A stretch of 64,000 nt of DNA from JAGTVB01 sp049282355 (GCA_049282355.1 JBAPTW010000444.1:1-64000), one strand, 5' to 3'; shown: positions 9,514 to 18,770, numbered from the stretch's first letter. Notes: a model not told the origin generated them from the letters alone. Numbers and translations: made by a program.

Positions 9514-11196
9514 ATGAGTAGAGTCAACGACCATCACCACCTCAACGAGGCGCTGGAGCGGCTTCGGGGACGCATTCTCGAGCTCGAGCGGATGGAGATG
9601 GAAAGCCGCGCCAAGGAAGAGCGCTTGTTAGGCGTTGTCCAGGAGCTGGACGTACATCGCGAAGAACTCTACACCCAAAACGAGAACCTTCTGCATGCCC
9701 AGGCCGAGCTGGAAGAGTCCCAACGGAGCTACATCGACCTTTTTGAATACGCTCCGGTCGGCTACCTTTTCCTGGACCGTGAAGGGGTTATCCACCAACT
9801 CAATCTGCAGGGTGCGCAAATGCTCGGATACAGTCGCGCGCACGTTCTGGGCAAACCCCTGTGGCTATACTTGCCTCGCACCTACCGCGATGCCCTGGCG
9901 CAGCACCTGCGTATGGTTTTTCGTCGCAACCGGGCGGCGGTGGAAATAGGCATTCGGCGCGGCGACGGCTCGACCTTCTACGGCGCCTTAGAAAGCATGT
10001 TGGTTCCAGAAGCCGCAGGGTTCTCCCGCTATTGCCGAACGGCGTTGCTGGATGTTACGGAACGTTGGACTGCCGAGAAGGCACTGCGCGAGAGCGAGGA
10101 ACGTTTTCGCAACCTCATTGAAGGCTCTATTCAGGGCATCTATATCCACCAAGATTGGCGCCCGTTGTTCGTCAACCAAGCCTATGCCGACATTCTCGGC
10201 TATGATTCACTGGAAGAAATTCTTGCCATGAAGCGCTTTGAGCACCACATCGCGCCTCACGAGCGAGCGCGGCTCAGGGACTATCTGACAAGGCGACTGC
10301 TCGGTGAGTCCGTGCCGATTCACTACGAGTACGATGCCTTGCGCAAGGATGGCGCGCGCGTCACTCTAGATAAAGTAGTGAGGCTCATCCAATGGAAGGG
10401 GGAGGTCGCGGTCCAAGACACAGTCATCGACATTACTGCCCGCCGGCATGCGGAGGAGCAAGCGAGAAAGCGCGAGTCAGAGCTCGCCCACGTTGCTCGG
10501 CTAAGCACCATGGGGGAAATGGCCACCACGCTCGCCCATGAACTCAACCAACCCCTCACCGCGATCGTGAGCTACACCGAAGGCGCCTTGCGCCGCTTTG
10601 GGCATATTCGCACAAGCCATCCTGAACTGATCGAAGTGCTCGATCAGATTGCTCAACTCACCAAACGGGCAGCGCAGATCGTAAGAGGCATGCGCAATTT
10701 CGTGCGCAAGAAGGACGCGCAGTTCGAGCGGGTAGACTTCAACCAAGCCATCTCCGAAGCGGCGCGGCTCATCAGTGCGGAGATACGCAAAAAAGAAATT
10801 CGCATGGAACTCTACCTCGCGCCGGACTTACCACTCGTCAACGGCAGTCTGGTCCAATTGGAGCAAGTCGTGCTCAATCTCATTCGTAATGGTATCGAAG
10901 CAATCGAGGAGACGCAGAGTGGGCCACGCAATTTAACCTTACGCACTTTTACCAATCGCCGAACTGAGCTTGAGCTAACGGTTCGGGACTCGGGGGTGGG
11001 CCTTGACCCGGCGATCGCCACGCGTGTGCTCGAAGCTTTTGTGACCACGAAACACGATGGCCTCGGCCTGGGCCTCTCGATTAGCCGCACCATTCTCGAA
11101 TCCCACGGCGGCCGTCTCTGGGCGACTCCCAATGAGCGCCGGGGAACCACTTTCCACTTGACATTGCCCACGCTACCCAACAGCGATGTCTGCTGA
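9514..11196 (+). CDS. PAS-domain sensor histidine kinase, FixL-like
   Basis: This is a cytoplasmic sensor kinase of about 560 residues with an N-terminal coiled coil, two PAS domains (about 75-190 and 200-320), then HisKA and HATPase_c domains. The phospho-acceptor His lies in LAHELNQPLTAI (about residue 342), typical of FixL/DctB-type kinases. The N box is LIRNGIEAIEE and the G boxes are DSGVGLDP and GLGLGLSISRTI. No membrane segment is visible. The frame is open from an ATG at 9448 inside the preceding gene, but the ATG at 9514, 17 bases after the CheB-CheR stop, is the simpler start. The gene overlaps the FixJ-like regulator by 11 bases. Whether a PAS domain binds haem cannot be told from the sequence alone. 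Confidence 0.9.
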   Translation: MSRVNDHHHLNEALERLRGRILELERMEMESRAKEERLLGVVQELDVHREELYTQNENLLHAQAELEESQRSYIDLFEYAPVGYLFLDREGVIHQLNLQGAQMLGYSRAHVLGKPLWLYLPRTYRDALAQHLRMVFRRNRAAVEIGIRRGDGSTFYGALESMLVPEAAGFSRYCRTALLDVTERWTAEKALRESEERFRNLIEGSIQGIYIHQDWRPLFVNQAYADILGYDSLEEILAMKRFEHHIAPHERARLRDYLTRRLLGESVPIHYEYDALRKDGARVTLDKVVRLIQWKGEVAVQDTVIDITARRHAEEQARKRESELAHVARLSTMGEMATTLAHELNQPLTAIVSYTEGALRRFGHIRTSHPELIEVLDQIAQLTKRAAQIVRGMRNFVRKKDAQFERVDFNQAISEAARLISAEIRKKEIRMELYLAPDLPLVNGSLVQLEQVVLNLIRNGIEAIEETQSGPRNLTLRTFTNRRTELELTVRDSGVGLDPAIATRVLEAFVTTKHDGLGLGLSISRTILESHGGRLWATPNERRGTTFHLTLPTLPNSDVC

Positions 11197-11836
11197 AGGA
11201 GTACCCACTGTCTTTGTCGTCGACGACGATGAAGACGTGCGTAACGCTCTGCGATGGCTTATCGAATCCGTCGACCTGACGGTGGCCACTTATCCATCGG
11301 CCGAAGCGTTTCTCGCGGCCTATACCCCTGGCCAGCCTGGGTGCCTAGTGCTCGACGTGCGTATGCCGGGAATGGGGGGGCTCGGACTGCTCGAACATAT
11401 GCGCATAGAGGGAATGGAGCTGCCAACTATTATTCTGACGGGACACGCAGATGTCCCTATCGCCGTACGAGCAATGAAATCCGGCGCCATAGACTTCATC
11501 GAAAAGCCTTTTACCGATCAAGACTTGCTTGACCAGATTCAACGTGCGCTAAAAGAAGATGCCAAGCAACGTAGTCAGCAGCTCAAGCGGGCCGAGGTTC
11601 TGTCACGAGTCGAAACGCTAACGCCGCGGGAACGCGAAGTACTTCGACGAGTGGTTCAAGGACAAGCCAATAAAGTAATCTCTGCAGAGCTCGGAATCAG
11701 CGAGCGAACGGTAGAGACCCACCGCAAGAAAATTATGGACAAAATGCAAGCCAAGTCCCTGGCTGAGCTGATCCAGATGACTCTCCTCTCTCGGATGCTT
11801 AAACCCTCTTCCCTTCCCCATCCGGGAAATCCCTGA
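11186..11836 (+). CDS. FixJ/NarL-like response regulator
   Basis: This 216-residue regulator has an N-terminal receiver and a C-terminal LuxR-type helix-turn-helix. The acidic pair lies in VVDDDEDVR, the phosphorylation Asp in LVLDVRMPGMGG (about residue 56) and the conserved Lys in IDFIEKPF. The DNA-binding part begins LTPREREVLRR and has the recognition segment ISERTVETHRKKIMDKM. Its 11-base overlap with the kinase gene implies translational coupling and makes that kinase its likely partner. Possible targets cannot be named. A short GC-rich inverted repeat lies about 15 bases after the stop but has no T-run. Confidence 0.92.
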   Translation: MSAEGVPTVFVVDDDEDVRNALRWLIESVDLTVATYPSAEAFLAAYTPGQPGCLVLDVRMPGMGGLGLLEHMRIEGMELPTIILTGHADVPIAVRAMKSGAIDFIEKPFTDQDLLDQIQRALKEDAKQRSQQLKRAEVLSRVETLTPREREVLRRVVQGQANKVISAELGISERTVETHRKKIMDKMQAKSLAELIQMTLLSRMLKPSSLPHPGNP

Positions 11837-11978
11837 TCCCCATTACGGTAAATGCGGATTTCATCCGCCCAGGATTTCTCCTACGGTTTTACTTTAAGGA
11901 TGTATAACGATTGGGGGCATCCAGCGCTGTTCGGAGATCCGCGCTAGCCACCCCGCAGAAAAAGAGGCGGAAAGCTTC

Positions 11979-12836
11979 GTGGGCACAGTAAAAGCGATAG
12001 GGTCGGCTCCAAGCCATGCCGGCTCAGGTCTTGATCCGGCGAGGAACTTAGCATCAGTGCGCAGAATACTTTCTTGCCGGAGCTGCGCGGTGCGCCACGT
12101 TTGCCTGCCTTGCGGGCTTGGCCCAGAAGGATTAGAGCGACTAAAGGGCGTGAGTCCCCGGCCTTCGCCGGTAGAGCACGGTGAACACCTGTTTCGACCC
12201 GGGGATACCCTGCGTGCGCTCTATGCGGTGAAGTCCGGATCAGTCAAAGTTTATAAGCCCATGGCCGATGGGGATGAGCAAATTGTCGGATTTCACTTTC
12301 CGGGGGAATTGATCGGTCTCGATGGGCTCGCCACCAACAGCCATACTTGCGCAGCGGCCGCACTGGAGACTACCGCGATCTGCGAATTCCCGGTGACTCA
12401 GCTTCACGAAATGTGTCACAACTACCCTCCCGTTCGACAAGAGCTCAATCGCTTATTGGGAACCCACCTCACTCATCTACGCAATATGTTGCTTTTGGTT
12501 GGCAGGAAGAGCGCGGAAGGGCGGCTCGCTGGGTTTTTACTTGACCTTTCCGGACGACTGAAAACAAGGGGTTACTCGCCTTGCCAATTCTACCTCAGTA
12601 TGTCCCGCCTCGATATCGCCAACTATTTGGGACTGGCTGTTGAGACCGTAAGCCGCGTATTTTCTCGCTTTCAGGATGAAGGCCTTCTGAGTGTACAGTT
12701 GCGCCATGTCTATATCCAGGACCTCGATCGCCTCCAAGGGTTGGTAAGCGCTGGTACCGGCATCGTTGGTCCCTTCCGGCCACAGCACCAGGTCGGTGCG
12801 ATGGCAATCGCCGGCGGAGCAACGATGAGCTCGTGA
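11979..12836 (+). CDS. fnr: FNR-type oxygen-sensing transcription regulator
   Basis: This 285-residue member of the CRP/FNR family should switch genes in response to oxygen loss through a [4Fe-4S] cluster. The N-terminal cluster ligands are visible as CRSCAVRHVC (C-x2-C-x5-C), and the distal fourth Cys lies in TAICEFP, equivalent to C122 of E. coli FNR. A cyclic-nucleotide-binding-like beta roll is followed by a helix-turn-helix with VETVSRVFSRF, whose Glu and Ser-Arg match the FNR recognition helix for TTGAT half-sites. Translation starts at a GTG behind a purine-rich stretch. The N-terminus is somewhat longer than in E. coli FNR. A matching FNR site lies upstream of the hydrogenase genes near 53.8 kb. 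Confidence 0.9.
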   Translation: MGTVKAIGSAPSHAGSGLDPARNLASVRRILSCRSCAVRHVCLPCGLGPEGLERLKGVSPRPSPVEHGEHLFRPGDTLRALYAVKSGSVKVYKPMADGDEQIVGFHFPGELIGLDGLATNSHTCAAAALETTAICEFPVTQLHEMCHNYPPVRQELNRLLGTHLTHLRNMLLLVGRKSAEGRLAGFLLDLSGRLKTRGYSPCQFYLSMSRLDIANYLGLAVETVSRVFSRFQDEGLLSVQLRHVYIQDLDRLQGLVSAGTGIVGPFRPQHQVGAMAIAGGATMSS

Positions 12837-12864
12837 TAATCGACAGTTATGGGAGTAGAACTTG

Positions 12865-13176
12865 ATGGAAAACCGATACAGTGCGCGAAACCCAGCAGCG
12901 TTAGACGTCGAGCTGCATCATGGGCGCACCAGTTTCGGCACATTCAAAGTGCGAAACATCAGTCTTGAGGGTATGTTCGTAGAAACTGGTCCAATACACC
13001 TGTATCCAAGCGATCTCATCGATGCCACCCTGGCCGTTGGTCGCAACTCAACTGCCACCCATGAAGTCAGAGCCGTGGTCGTGCATCATACAGACGAAGG
13101 GATCGGCCTCATGTTTCGCGATTATGAGCCGGCTTTACTTGGATTTTTGTGCTTTTTGTCATCCGCAGCTGCCTGA
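12865..13176 (+). CDS. PilZ domain protein (c-di-GMP receptor)
   Basis: This small protein of 103 residues is made almost entirely of one PilZ domain. Both c-di-GMP-binding motifs are present: RYSAR (RxxxR) near the N-terminus and NISLEG (the D/NxSxxG motif) near residue 32. Single-domain PilZ proteins relay c-di-GMP levels to motility, pili or polysaccharide machinery; the partner is unknown here. GGGAG nine bases upstream supports the ATG at 12865 over the in-frame TTG just before it. The gene lies close behind fnr and ends eight bases before the convergent pntB. Confidence 0.88.
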   Translation: MENRYSARNPAALDVELHHGRTSFGTFKVRNISLEGMFVETGPIHLYPSDLIDATLAVGRNSTATHEVRAVVVHHTDEGIGLMFRDYEPALLGFLCFLSSAAA

Positions 13177-13184
13177 GCAGCCAC

Positions 13185-14585
13185 TCAAGCCGCTTTCAAC
13201 GCGGTAACCAGATCCTCGCATACTGCCTTGGCGTCTCCGAACAACATTGAGCAGTTGTCGCGATAGAAGAGAAGGTTATCTACGCCAGCATAGCCAGGAC
13301 GCATGCTGCGCTTAATGAAAAATATCTGCTTTGCTCGGTAAACATCGAGTATCGGCATCCCATAGATCGAGCTCGATGGATCTTCCTTGGCGGCGGGATT
13401 GGTGACGTCGTTGGCGCCGACGACCAGTGCCACATCAGCGGTGGGAAACTCCGGATTGATCTCATCCATCTCCAGGACATGCTCATAGGGGATATCAGCC
13501 TCGGCCAATAGAACATTCATATGCCCCGGCATCCGCCCCGCGACGGGATGAATCGCGAATTTGACCGCGGCTCCTTTTTCTTCCAATAGCTCCATCAGCT
13601 CTTTGAGGGCATGTTGGGCCTGGGCGACAGCCATGCCATAACCGGGCACCACAATCACTCTTGCCCCTTCATTGTTCATCCAGAAAGCCGCATCCTCCAC
13701 CCCGGCCGCTTTCACGCCTTTTTCAGCCGCCAACGCCATCGCCGAGGAGGCCTCGCTCTCCTCGCCCACGCCAAAACCACCCAGAATAACGCTCACAAAG
13801 GAGCGGTTCATTGCCCTGCACATGATGTAGGATAGAATCGCACCAGAGAAGCCCACGAGCGCGCCGGTCACGATAAGGAGCTCATTCTCCAAAGTAAATC
13901 CAGTCGCTGCCGCCGCCCACCCTGAATAGGAGTTCAACATCGAGATCACCACGGGCATGTCGGCCCCACCAATGGGAACAATGAGAAGAATACCCAAGGC
14001 GAACGAAAGCAAAATGATGAGATAAAGTGAAACTAGATGATTGTTGATCGCAAAGTCAACGGCCAACGCGACGGTAGCGATGGCCAACGCTAGGTTAAGC
14101 CAATGCTGGGCGGTAAACACCAGCGGTGCCGAGCTCAGGATGCCTTGCAGCTTACCAAAGGCAACCAGGGATCCGGTAAAAGTGATTGCTCCGATAACGA
14201 TACCCGCGGACAACTCGACCATCAGCAGCGTTTCCAAGTCGCCTGCCGCTTGCCGATTAAAGTAAGTCCCAACCGCCACTAAAACCGCCGCCAGACCGAC
14301 AAAGCTGTGCAACATCGCCACCAGCTGAGGCATAGCGGTCATACGAATCTTAAGGGCGACAACGATACCGATAACGGCACCCACTACCCCCCCGATCACG
14401 ATCAGGTTGTAACCGCGGACTTCCGGACTGAGCAGCGTGACGGTGATGGCGATTATCATACCGAGGATGGCGAGCATATTGCCTCGCCGTGCGGTTGCCG
14501 GTGACGTCAGTCCCTTAAGACCGAGGATAAACAGGACGGCTGAGACAAGATAGGCCGCGGCCTGGGCATCAACAGAAATCTGCAT
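13185..14585 (-). CDS. pntB: NAD(P) transhydrogenase subunit beta
   Basis: The 466-residue beta subunit of the proton-translocating transhydrogenase has about nine membrane helices over the first 260 residues and then the NADP(H)-binding domain III. Domain III features include IVVPGYGMAVAQAQHAL, the GRMPGHMNVLLAEA segment, DVALVVGANDVTNPAA and MPILDVYRAKQ. The complex moves hydride between NAD(H) and NADP(H) coupled to proton flow across the inner membrane. It is the last gene of pntA1-pntA2-pntB. GAGG precedes the ATG at 14585. Confidence 0.97.
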   Translation of the reverse strand: MQISVDAQAAAYLVSAVLFILGLKGLTSPATARRGNMLAILGMIIAITVTLLSPEVRGYNLIVIGGVVGAVIGIVVALKIRMTAMPQLVAMLHSFVGLAAVLVAVGTYFNRQAAGDLETLLMVELSAGIVIGAITFTGSLVAFGKLQGILSSAPLVFTAQHWLNLALAIATVALAVDFAINNHLVSLYLIILLSFALGILLIVPIGGADMPVVISMLNSYSGWAAAATGFTLENELLIVTGALVGFSGAILSYIMCRAMNRSFVSVILGGFGVGEESEASSAMALAAEKGVKAAGVEDAAFWMNNEGARVIVVPGYGMAVAQAQHALKELMELLEEKGAAVKFAIHPVAGRMPGHMNVLLAEADIPYEHVLEMDEINPEFPTADVALVVGANDVTNPAAKEDPSSSIYGMPILDVYRAKQIFFIKRSMRPGYAGVDNLLFYRDNCSMLFGDAKAVCEDLVTALKAA

Positions 14586-14606
14586 ACGTGGCGTGTCCTC
14601 GATAGG

Positions 14607-14891
14607 TTATTTCTTGCGCTTGAACATGCTGAGCATGCGCTGGGTAACGAGGAATCCTCCGAAAATATTGATTGAGGCAAGCAGCACTGCTAGGAATCCG
14701 AGCAAGTCCACCGTGAAGCTGGCTCGCTCAAAGCCGGCCACCAATAGAGCGCCGACGATAATGATCCCAGAAATCGCATTCGTGAGAGAAATAAGCGGCG
14801 TGTGAAGGGACGGTGTAACACCCCAGATTACGAAGTAGCCGACAAAACAGGCAAGCACGAAAACATACAACGCCACGAGAGGTTCGGACAT
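14607..14891 (-). CDS. pntAB: NAD(P) transhydrogenase subunit alpha 2 (membrane part)
   Basis: This 94-residue protein carries the three or four membrane helices that form the C-terminal end of PntA in enterobacteria. TPLISLTNAISGIIIVGALL and the INIFGGFLVTQRMLSMFK ending are diagnostic. The split of PntA into a soluble and a membrane polypeptide is the Rhodospirillum-type arrangement. The gene lies 14 bases after pntA1 and 21 bases before pntB, consistent with one operon. GAGGAAG precedes the start. Confidence 0.95.
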   Translation of the reverse strand: MSEPLVALYVFVLACFVGYFVIWGVTPSLHTPLISLTNAISGIIIVGALLVAGFERASFTVDLLGFLAVLLASINIFGGFLVTQRMLSMFKRKK

Positions 14892-14905
14892 GAGAATCGC
14901 TTCCT

Positions 14906-16027
14906 CTAGGTTTGCGGTTGGTAGAGAACCTTCCCTTGGTGCGTTACCATTGCGGCCCGGGTGATGTCGTCTTGGGAAAAATCTTTGAAGATCAAGGCAT
15001 CATCTTGGGTATCCACCAAGATCGAGAGAAGGTTCAGCATGTTCCGAGCATAAAAGGCACTGGCGTCGGTCGGCACCAGCGCCGGGTAGTTAGTGAATCC
15101 GACGATAGTCACGCCATGGGCGGTAATCACTTCACCGGCCTTTGTCAGCGGACAATTCCCGCCATTGGCCGCAGCCATATCGATGATGACTGACCCCTCT
15201 GCCAATCCTTTCACAGCTTCCTCGGTAATGAGTACCGGCGCAGCTTTGCAAGGTATAAGTGCGGTGGAAATAATAACGTTGGCCTTTTTCAAATACTCAG
15301 TAAGCGCTTTTTGCTGTCGCTCCTTGGCTTCGGCCGTGAGCTCGCGCGCATAGCCCCCCTCCCCCGCACCGCTTTCACCGAGATCTAACTCGATAAACTT
15401 CGCGCCAAGGGACTGAATTTCTTCCTTGACCGTCGGGCGCACATCGAATGCTTCCACCTCAGCCCCAAGGCGCCGCGCTGTTGCAATGGCTTGGAGACCG
15501 GCGACCCCCGCCCCCAACACGACAACCCGAGCCGGGCGCGCGGCGCCTGCCGCCGTCATCATCATCGGAAAGAATCGCACATACCGCCCGGCTCCCTCGA
15601 CGACCGCGCGGTAGCCTGCAATATTGGCTTGAGAAGAAAGCACGTCCATGCCTTGGGCGCGCGTGGTTCGCGGTATCGCTTCCATGGCAAATGCGGTGAC
15701 ACCCACTTCAGCCAAACGCTCGAGAAGCGCTGTGTTCTCGCAGGGCTCAAGCAATGCGCAAAACACCGCACCCTGTTTGAAATGACCGATCTCTTCCAGC
15801 GTTGGGGCACGCACTTTGATGACCAGATCCGCGGAGAAGGCATCGAGCGTATCGACCAGCTGCGCCTCTGCAGCCTCATAGGCTGCGTCGTCATAACAGG
15901 CCAAGTGACCTGCGCCGCGTTCGATACAAACCTCGAATCCCTTGGCAAGAAGTTTCTTTACCATCTCCGGTGTGCTCGCTACGCGGGTCTCACCGGAGAC
16001 GATTTCCTTCGGGACGCCAATCTTCAT
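14906..16027 (-). CDS. pntAA: NAD(P) transhydrogenase subunit alpha 1 (NAD-binding)
   Basis: The 373-residue soluble domain I binds NAD(H). It opens with the typical MKIGVPKEIVSGETRVA and has a Rossmann loop VVVLGAGVAGLQAIATARRL near residue 170, followed by RPTVKEEIQSLGAKF. The mobile-loop and second-domain pattern IISTALIPCKAAPVLI is also present. It is close to alanine dehydrogenase in fold, but the downstream membrane genes settle the assignment. It is the first gene of the operon. The 378-base gap to the divergent xseA should hold the promoter and contains two hairpins. Confidence 0.96.
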   Translation of the reverse strand: MKIGVPKEIVSGETRVASTPEMVKKLLAKGFEVCIERGAGHLACYDDAAYEAAEAQLVDTLDAFSADLVIKVRAPTLEEIGHFKQGAVFCALLEPCENTALLERLAEVGVTAFAMEAIPRTTRAQGMDVLSSQANIAGYRAVVEGAGRYVRFFPMMMTAAGAARPARVVVLGAGVAGLQAIATARRLGAEVEAFDVRPTVKEEIQSLGAKFIELDLGESGAGEGGYARELTAEAKERQQKALTEYLKKANVIISTALIPCKAAPVLITEEAVKGLAEGSVIIDMAAANGGNCPLTKAGEVITAHGVTIVGFTNYPALVPTDASAFYARNMLNLLSILVDTQDDALIFKDFSQDDITRAAMVTHQGKVLYQPQT

Positions 16028-16405
16028 GCCTGCGATGCCTCGACTAGCGGTTAAGCCCCGTCATCATGTGCACGGTCAATAAGACGATTCTGCTCGAAGC
16101 CTGCCTATTGCACATGAGCGATTGTGGGCATAAATAAAATCAAGGGCAGGGAGAGGCAGCTGCCCTTAATCAATTGTTGATTCCCTGAAATTGGATCCAC
16201 CGACAGCGGCTGTTGCTCTTGTTTGACCGGTGTGAGGCATCCATCATAGAGCCTCGGGATCGTCTTTTCAACTCAACTGTGATGATTCCTGCAGGTCAGG
16301 GTGAAAGCACGGTGAAGCCCGATGCCCCCACATTGGAAAGACACGATGCTGTATGCGATGCTCCGCATACAGCATTCTGACAGTCAACAGCAACCGACAT
16401 AGGTT
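16028..16405. other. Divergent intergenic region between pntAA and xseA
   Basis: No gene is visible. The region should carry the promoters of both flanking genes, but no convincing -35/-10 pair was found. Two hairpins are present. 16142-16149 pairs with 16160-16167 (8 bp), and read towards pntAA it is followed by a T-rich stretch, so it could act as an attenuator or terminator. 16346-16357 pairs with 16364-16375 in a perfect 12-bp stem with a 6-base loop. Confidence 0.5.
16346..16375. repeat. Perfect 12-bp hairpin upstream of xseA
   Basis: The arms ATGCTGTATGCG and CGCATACAGCAT are exact complements around the loop ATGCTC. There is no T-run on either side, so it is not a standard terminator. 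Its shape resembles the hairpins of the structured repeat family, but the conserved 3' module of that family is not recognisable beside it. Confidence 0.6.
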
Positions 16406-17773
16406 ATGGGCCCCATCCACCCGCAGACAAGGCAAGAGCTAATCAGTAGCGCCGTCTATACGGTATCCGAACTGAATCACGAGGTTCGGTCAATATTGGA
16501 GGCAAACTACCCCCTCATCTGGATCGAAGGTGAGCTTTCGAACCTATCGCGTCCCGCGTCCGGTCATCTCTACTTCTCTTTGAAAGACGCCCACTGTCAA
16601 GTCAGGTGCGCCATGTTCCGTGTTTACAACCGCGGTCTTGGATTTCCCGTTGGCAACGGCCAACAGGTCTTGATGCGCGCCCGTGTTAGTCTCTACCCCG
16701 AGCGGGGGGACTTTCAGCTCATCGTAGAGTACCTGGAGGAGGCCGGCGCCGGCGCTTTGCGCCGTGCTTTTGAGGTACTAAAGCAGAAGCTCCGTGCCGA
16801 AGGGCTGTTCGACGCTGCGAGAAAGCAACGGCTGCCAGCAGTTCCCACCAAGCTCGGCGTCATCACCTCCCCCACTGGCGCCGCCATTCGCGACATTCTG
16901 ACTGTGGTGAAACGGCGCTTCCCGGGATTACCGGTGTTAATTTATCCTGTCCCCGTGCAGGGAACGGGAGCAGCCAATGAAATCGCCCGCATGCTGCGTG
17001 TAGCGAACGCGCATGCGGCATGTGACGTGTTGATCCTGGCCCGTGGCGGTGGCTCCCTGGAGGATCTGGCTGCCTTTAATGAAGAAGTGGTGGCGCGGGC
17101 TATCGACGCCAGCCAAATACCGGTGGTGGCAGGCATCGGACACGAGATTGACTTCACCATTGCCGACTTCGTCGCTGATCAACGGGCACCCACGCCCTCA
17201 GCGGCGGCAGAGCTCGTGACTCCCGACCAAGCGCAGTTGCAACAACATCTGGCCAAGTTGCGATGGCGCCTGGCGATGCGAACGCGCGCGCGCCTGCAGG
17301 CAGAGCGCCAAAAGCTTACTTGGATGCAACGCCGATTGGTACACCCGCGTCGCCAATTGCACGATCGCATCCAGCGAAACGATGAGTTATATCTAAGGCT
17401 TCAGCGTACCATTTCCAGCGTACTCATGGCGCGGGGGACGCACCTCGCGGCGCTCGCCGGGCGCCTCGAGCGCGTGAACCCCGCCGTGTCCCTACGGGTC
17501 CATCAGGCGCGCCGCGATCAGCTACGCCATCGGTTGCTCAATGCCGTCGGTCAGGACCTTGAACGCCGGCGCCTGAAGTTGTCTGCACTGCGACGCCAAC
17601 TTGACGCGCTCAGCCCGCATCAAACTCTGCAACGGGGCTATGCGATTGTCACCCATTTCCCCTCGGGGGCGATACTGCGAAGTGCGACGACGGTGGCGGG
17701 AGGTGATCGAATCCAGGCAAAGCTAGCGCAAGGCGAGCTGCTGTGTACCGTGGACCACGTCAACACGCCGTGA
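16406..17773 (+). CDS. xseA: Exodeoxyribonuclease VII large subunit
   Basis: This 455-residue subunit joins several small XseB subunits to form exonuclease VII, which degrades single-stranded DNA from both ends without ATP. The N-terminal OB fold includes IWIEGELSNLSRPASGHLYF. The catalytic core has the family motifs VITSPTGAAIRDIL, YPVPVQGTGAANEIARML, ILARGGGSLEDLAAFNEE and VAGIGHEIDFTIADFVAD, and a Gln/Arg-rich coiled coil follows. Length is normal. xseB is not in the window. The gene faces pntAA across a divergent gap and converges on lipA with 28 bases between them. Confidence 0.97.
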   Translation: MGPIHPQTRQELISSAVYTVSELNHEVRSILEANYPLIWIEGELSNLSRPASGHLYFSLKDAHCQVRCAMFRVYNRGLGFPVGNGQQVLMRARVSLYPERGDFQLIVEYLEEAGAGALRRAFEVLKQKLRAEGLFDAARKQRLPAVPTKLGVITSPTGAAIRDILTVVKRRFPGLPVLIYPVPVQGTGAANEIARMLRVANAHAACDVLILARGGGSLEDLAAFNEEVVARAIDASQIPVVAGIGHEIDFTIADFVADQRAPTPSAAAELVTPDQAQLQQHLAKLRWRLAMRTRARLQAERQKLTWMQRRLVHPRRQLHDRIQRNDELYLRLQRTISSVLMARGTHLAALAGRLERVNPAVSLRVHQARRDQLRHRLLNAVGQDLERRRLKLSALRRQLDALSPHQTLQRGYAIVTHFPSGAILRSATTVAGGDRIQAKLAQGELLCTVDHVNTP

Positions 17774-17801
17774 GCGCGCAACGGCACAAACGACCACCAC
17801 G

Positions 17802-18770
17802 CTAGTTGACTGGCTCGCCCGCCGCCTGCTTATCAGCGTGATAAGAGGAGCGCACCAACGGCCCGCTCGCGACCCGCTGAAAGCCAAGCTCGCGCGCGCG
17901 TGCCGCCAATTCATCGAACTGCGCCGGCTCGACGTACTGCTCCACGGGAAGGTGATGCCGGCTTGGCTGGAGGTACTGCCCGATGGTAATCATGGTGCAA
18001 TCGTGGGTACGCAGATCCTGCATCGCTTCGATCACCTCTTCCCGCGTCTCCCCAAGTCCAAGCATGATACCGGACTTGGTGGGTATCGTCGGGTAAGCCC
18101 GCTTAAACCGCCTGAGGAGCTGCAAAGACCAGTTATAATCCGCGCCCGGGCGGACTCGCTTATAGAGTCTTGGCACTGTTTCCAGGTTGTGATTGAGCAC
18201 ATCGGGTGGTGCCTCCCCCAGCCGCTCCAGCGCTATCTCCATGCGGCCACGAAAGTCCGGTACCAACGCTTCCACGTGAATCTGCGAAGACCGCTCGCGT
18301 ACCGCGCCTATACAGGCGGCAAAATGACCGGCTCCACCATCGCGCAGATCATCACGATCCACCGAGGTAATGACGACATAGCGAAGACCCATGGCGGCGA
18401 CGGTTTGAGCAAGCTGCTCTGGCTCCGCGGGGTCAAGTGGCGCAGGCCGGCCATGGGCAATGTCACAGAACGGACAACGTCGCGTGCACAGATCACCCAT
18501 GATGAGAAAGGTCGCCGTACCGTGGGAAAAACACTCCGCCAAATTCGGACATGCGGCCTCCTCACACACCGTGTGCAAGCGGTGATTGCGCAGCAGACCC
18601 TTGAGCCGGATAACTGCCGGCGCCACTGGTGCTTTAACCCGGATCCAGGGTGGCTTCTTGGGAACACGGCCTTCGGAAGGCGCAATCTTGACTGGATTGC
18701 GAGCCGTTTTTTCTGCGCCACGCTGGGGATGGAATACTGGCTTTGAGCCTTGATCTCTAGACGTCATCAT
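17802..18770 (-). CDS. lipA: Lipoyl synthase
   Basis: This 322-residue radical-SAM enzyme inserts two sulfur atoms into the octanoyl chain on lipoyl domains of the 2-oxoacid dehydrogenases and the glycine cleavage system. Both Fe-S clusters are visible: the auxiliary cluster motif CEEAACPNLAEC and the radical-SAM motif CTRRCPFC. The Ser-containing ligand region RSSYHAD closes the protein. GGAGG lies very close to the ATG at 18770, so the adjacent ATG at 18767 may be the one used. lipB is not nearby. A degenerate copy of the structured repeat separates it from rnt downstream on the other side. Confidence 0.97.
   Translation of the reverse strand: MMTSRDQGSKPVFHPQRGAEKTARNPVKIAPSEGRVPKKPPWIRVKAPVAPAVIRLKGLLRNHRLHTVCEEAACPNLAECFSHGTATFLIMGDLCTRRCPFCDIAHGRPAPLDPAEPEQLAQTVAAMGLRYVVITSVDRDDLRDGGAGHFAACIGAVRERSSQIHVEALVPDFRGRMEIALERLGEAPPDVLNHNLETVPRLYKRVRPGADYNWSLQLLRRFKRAYPTIPTKSGIMLGLGETREEVIEAMQDLRTHDCTMITIGQYLQPSRHHLPVEQYVEPAQFDELAARARELGFQRVASGPLVRSSYHADKQAAGEPVN

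Noticed and set aside
17838..18746. A 302-codon plus-strand frame opposite lipA
   Set aside because: lipA is unmistakable on the minus strand; the opposite frame has no domain or ribosome-binding site.
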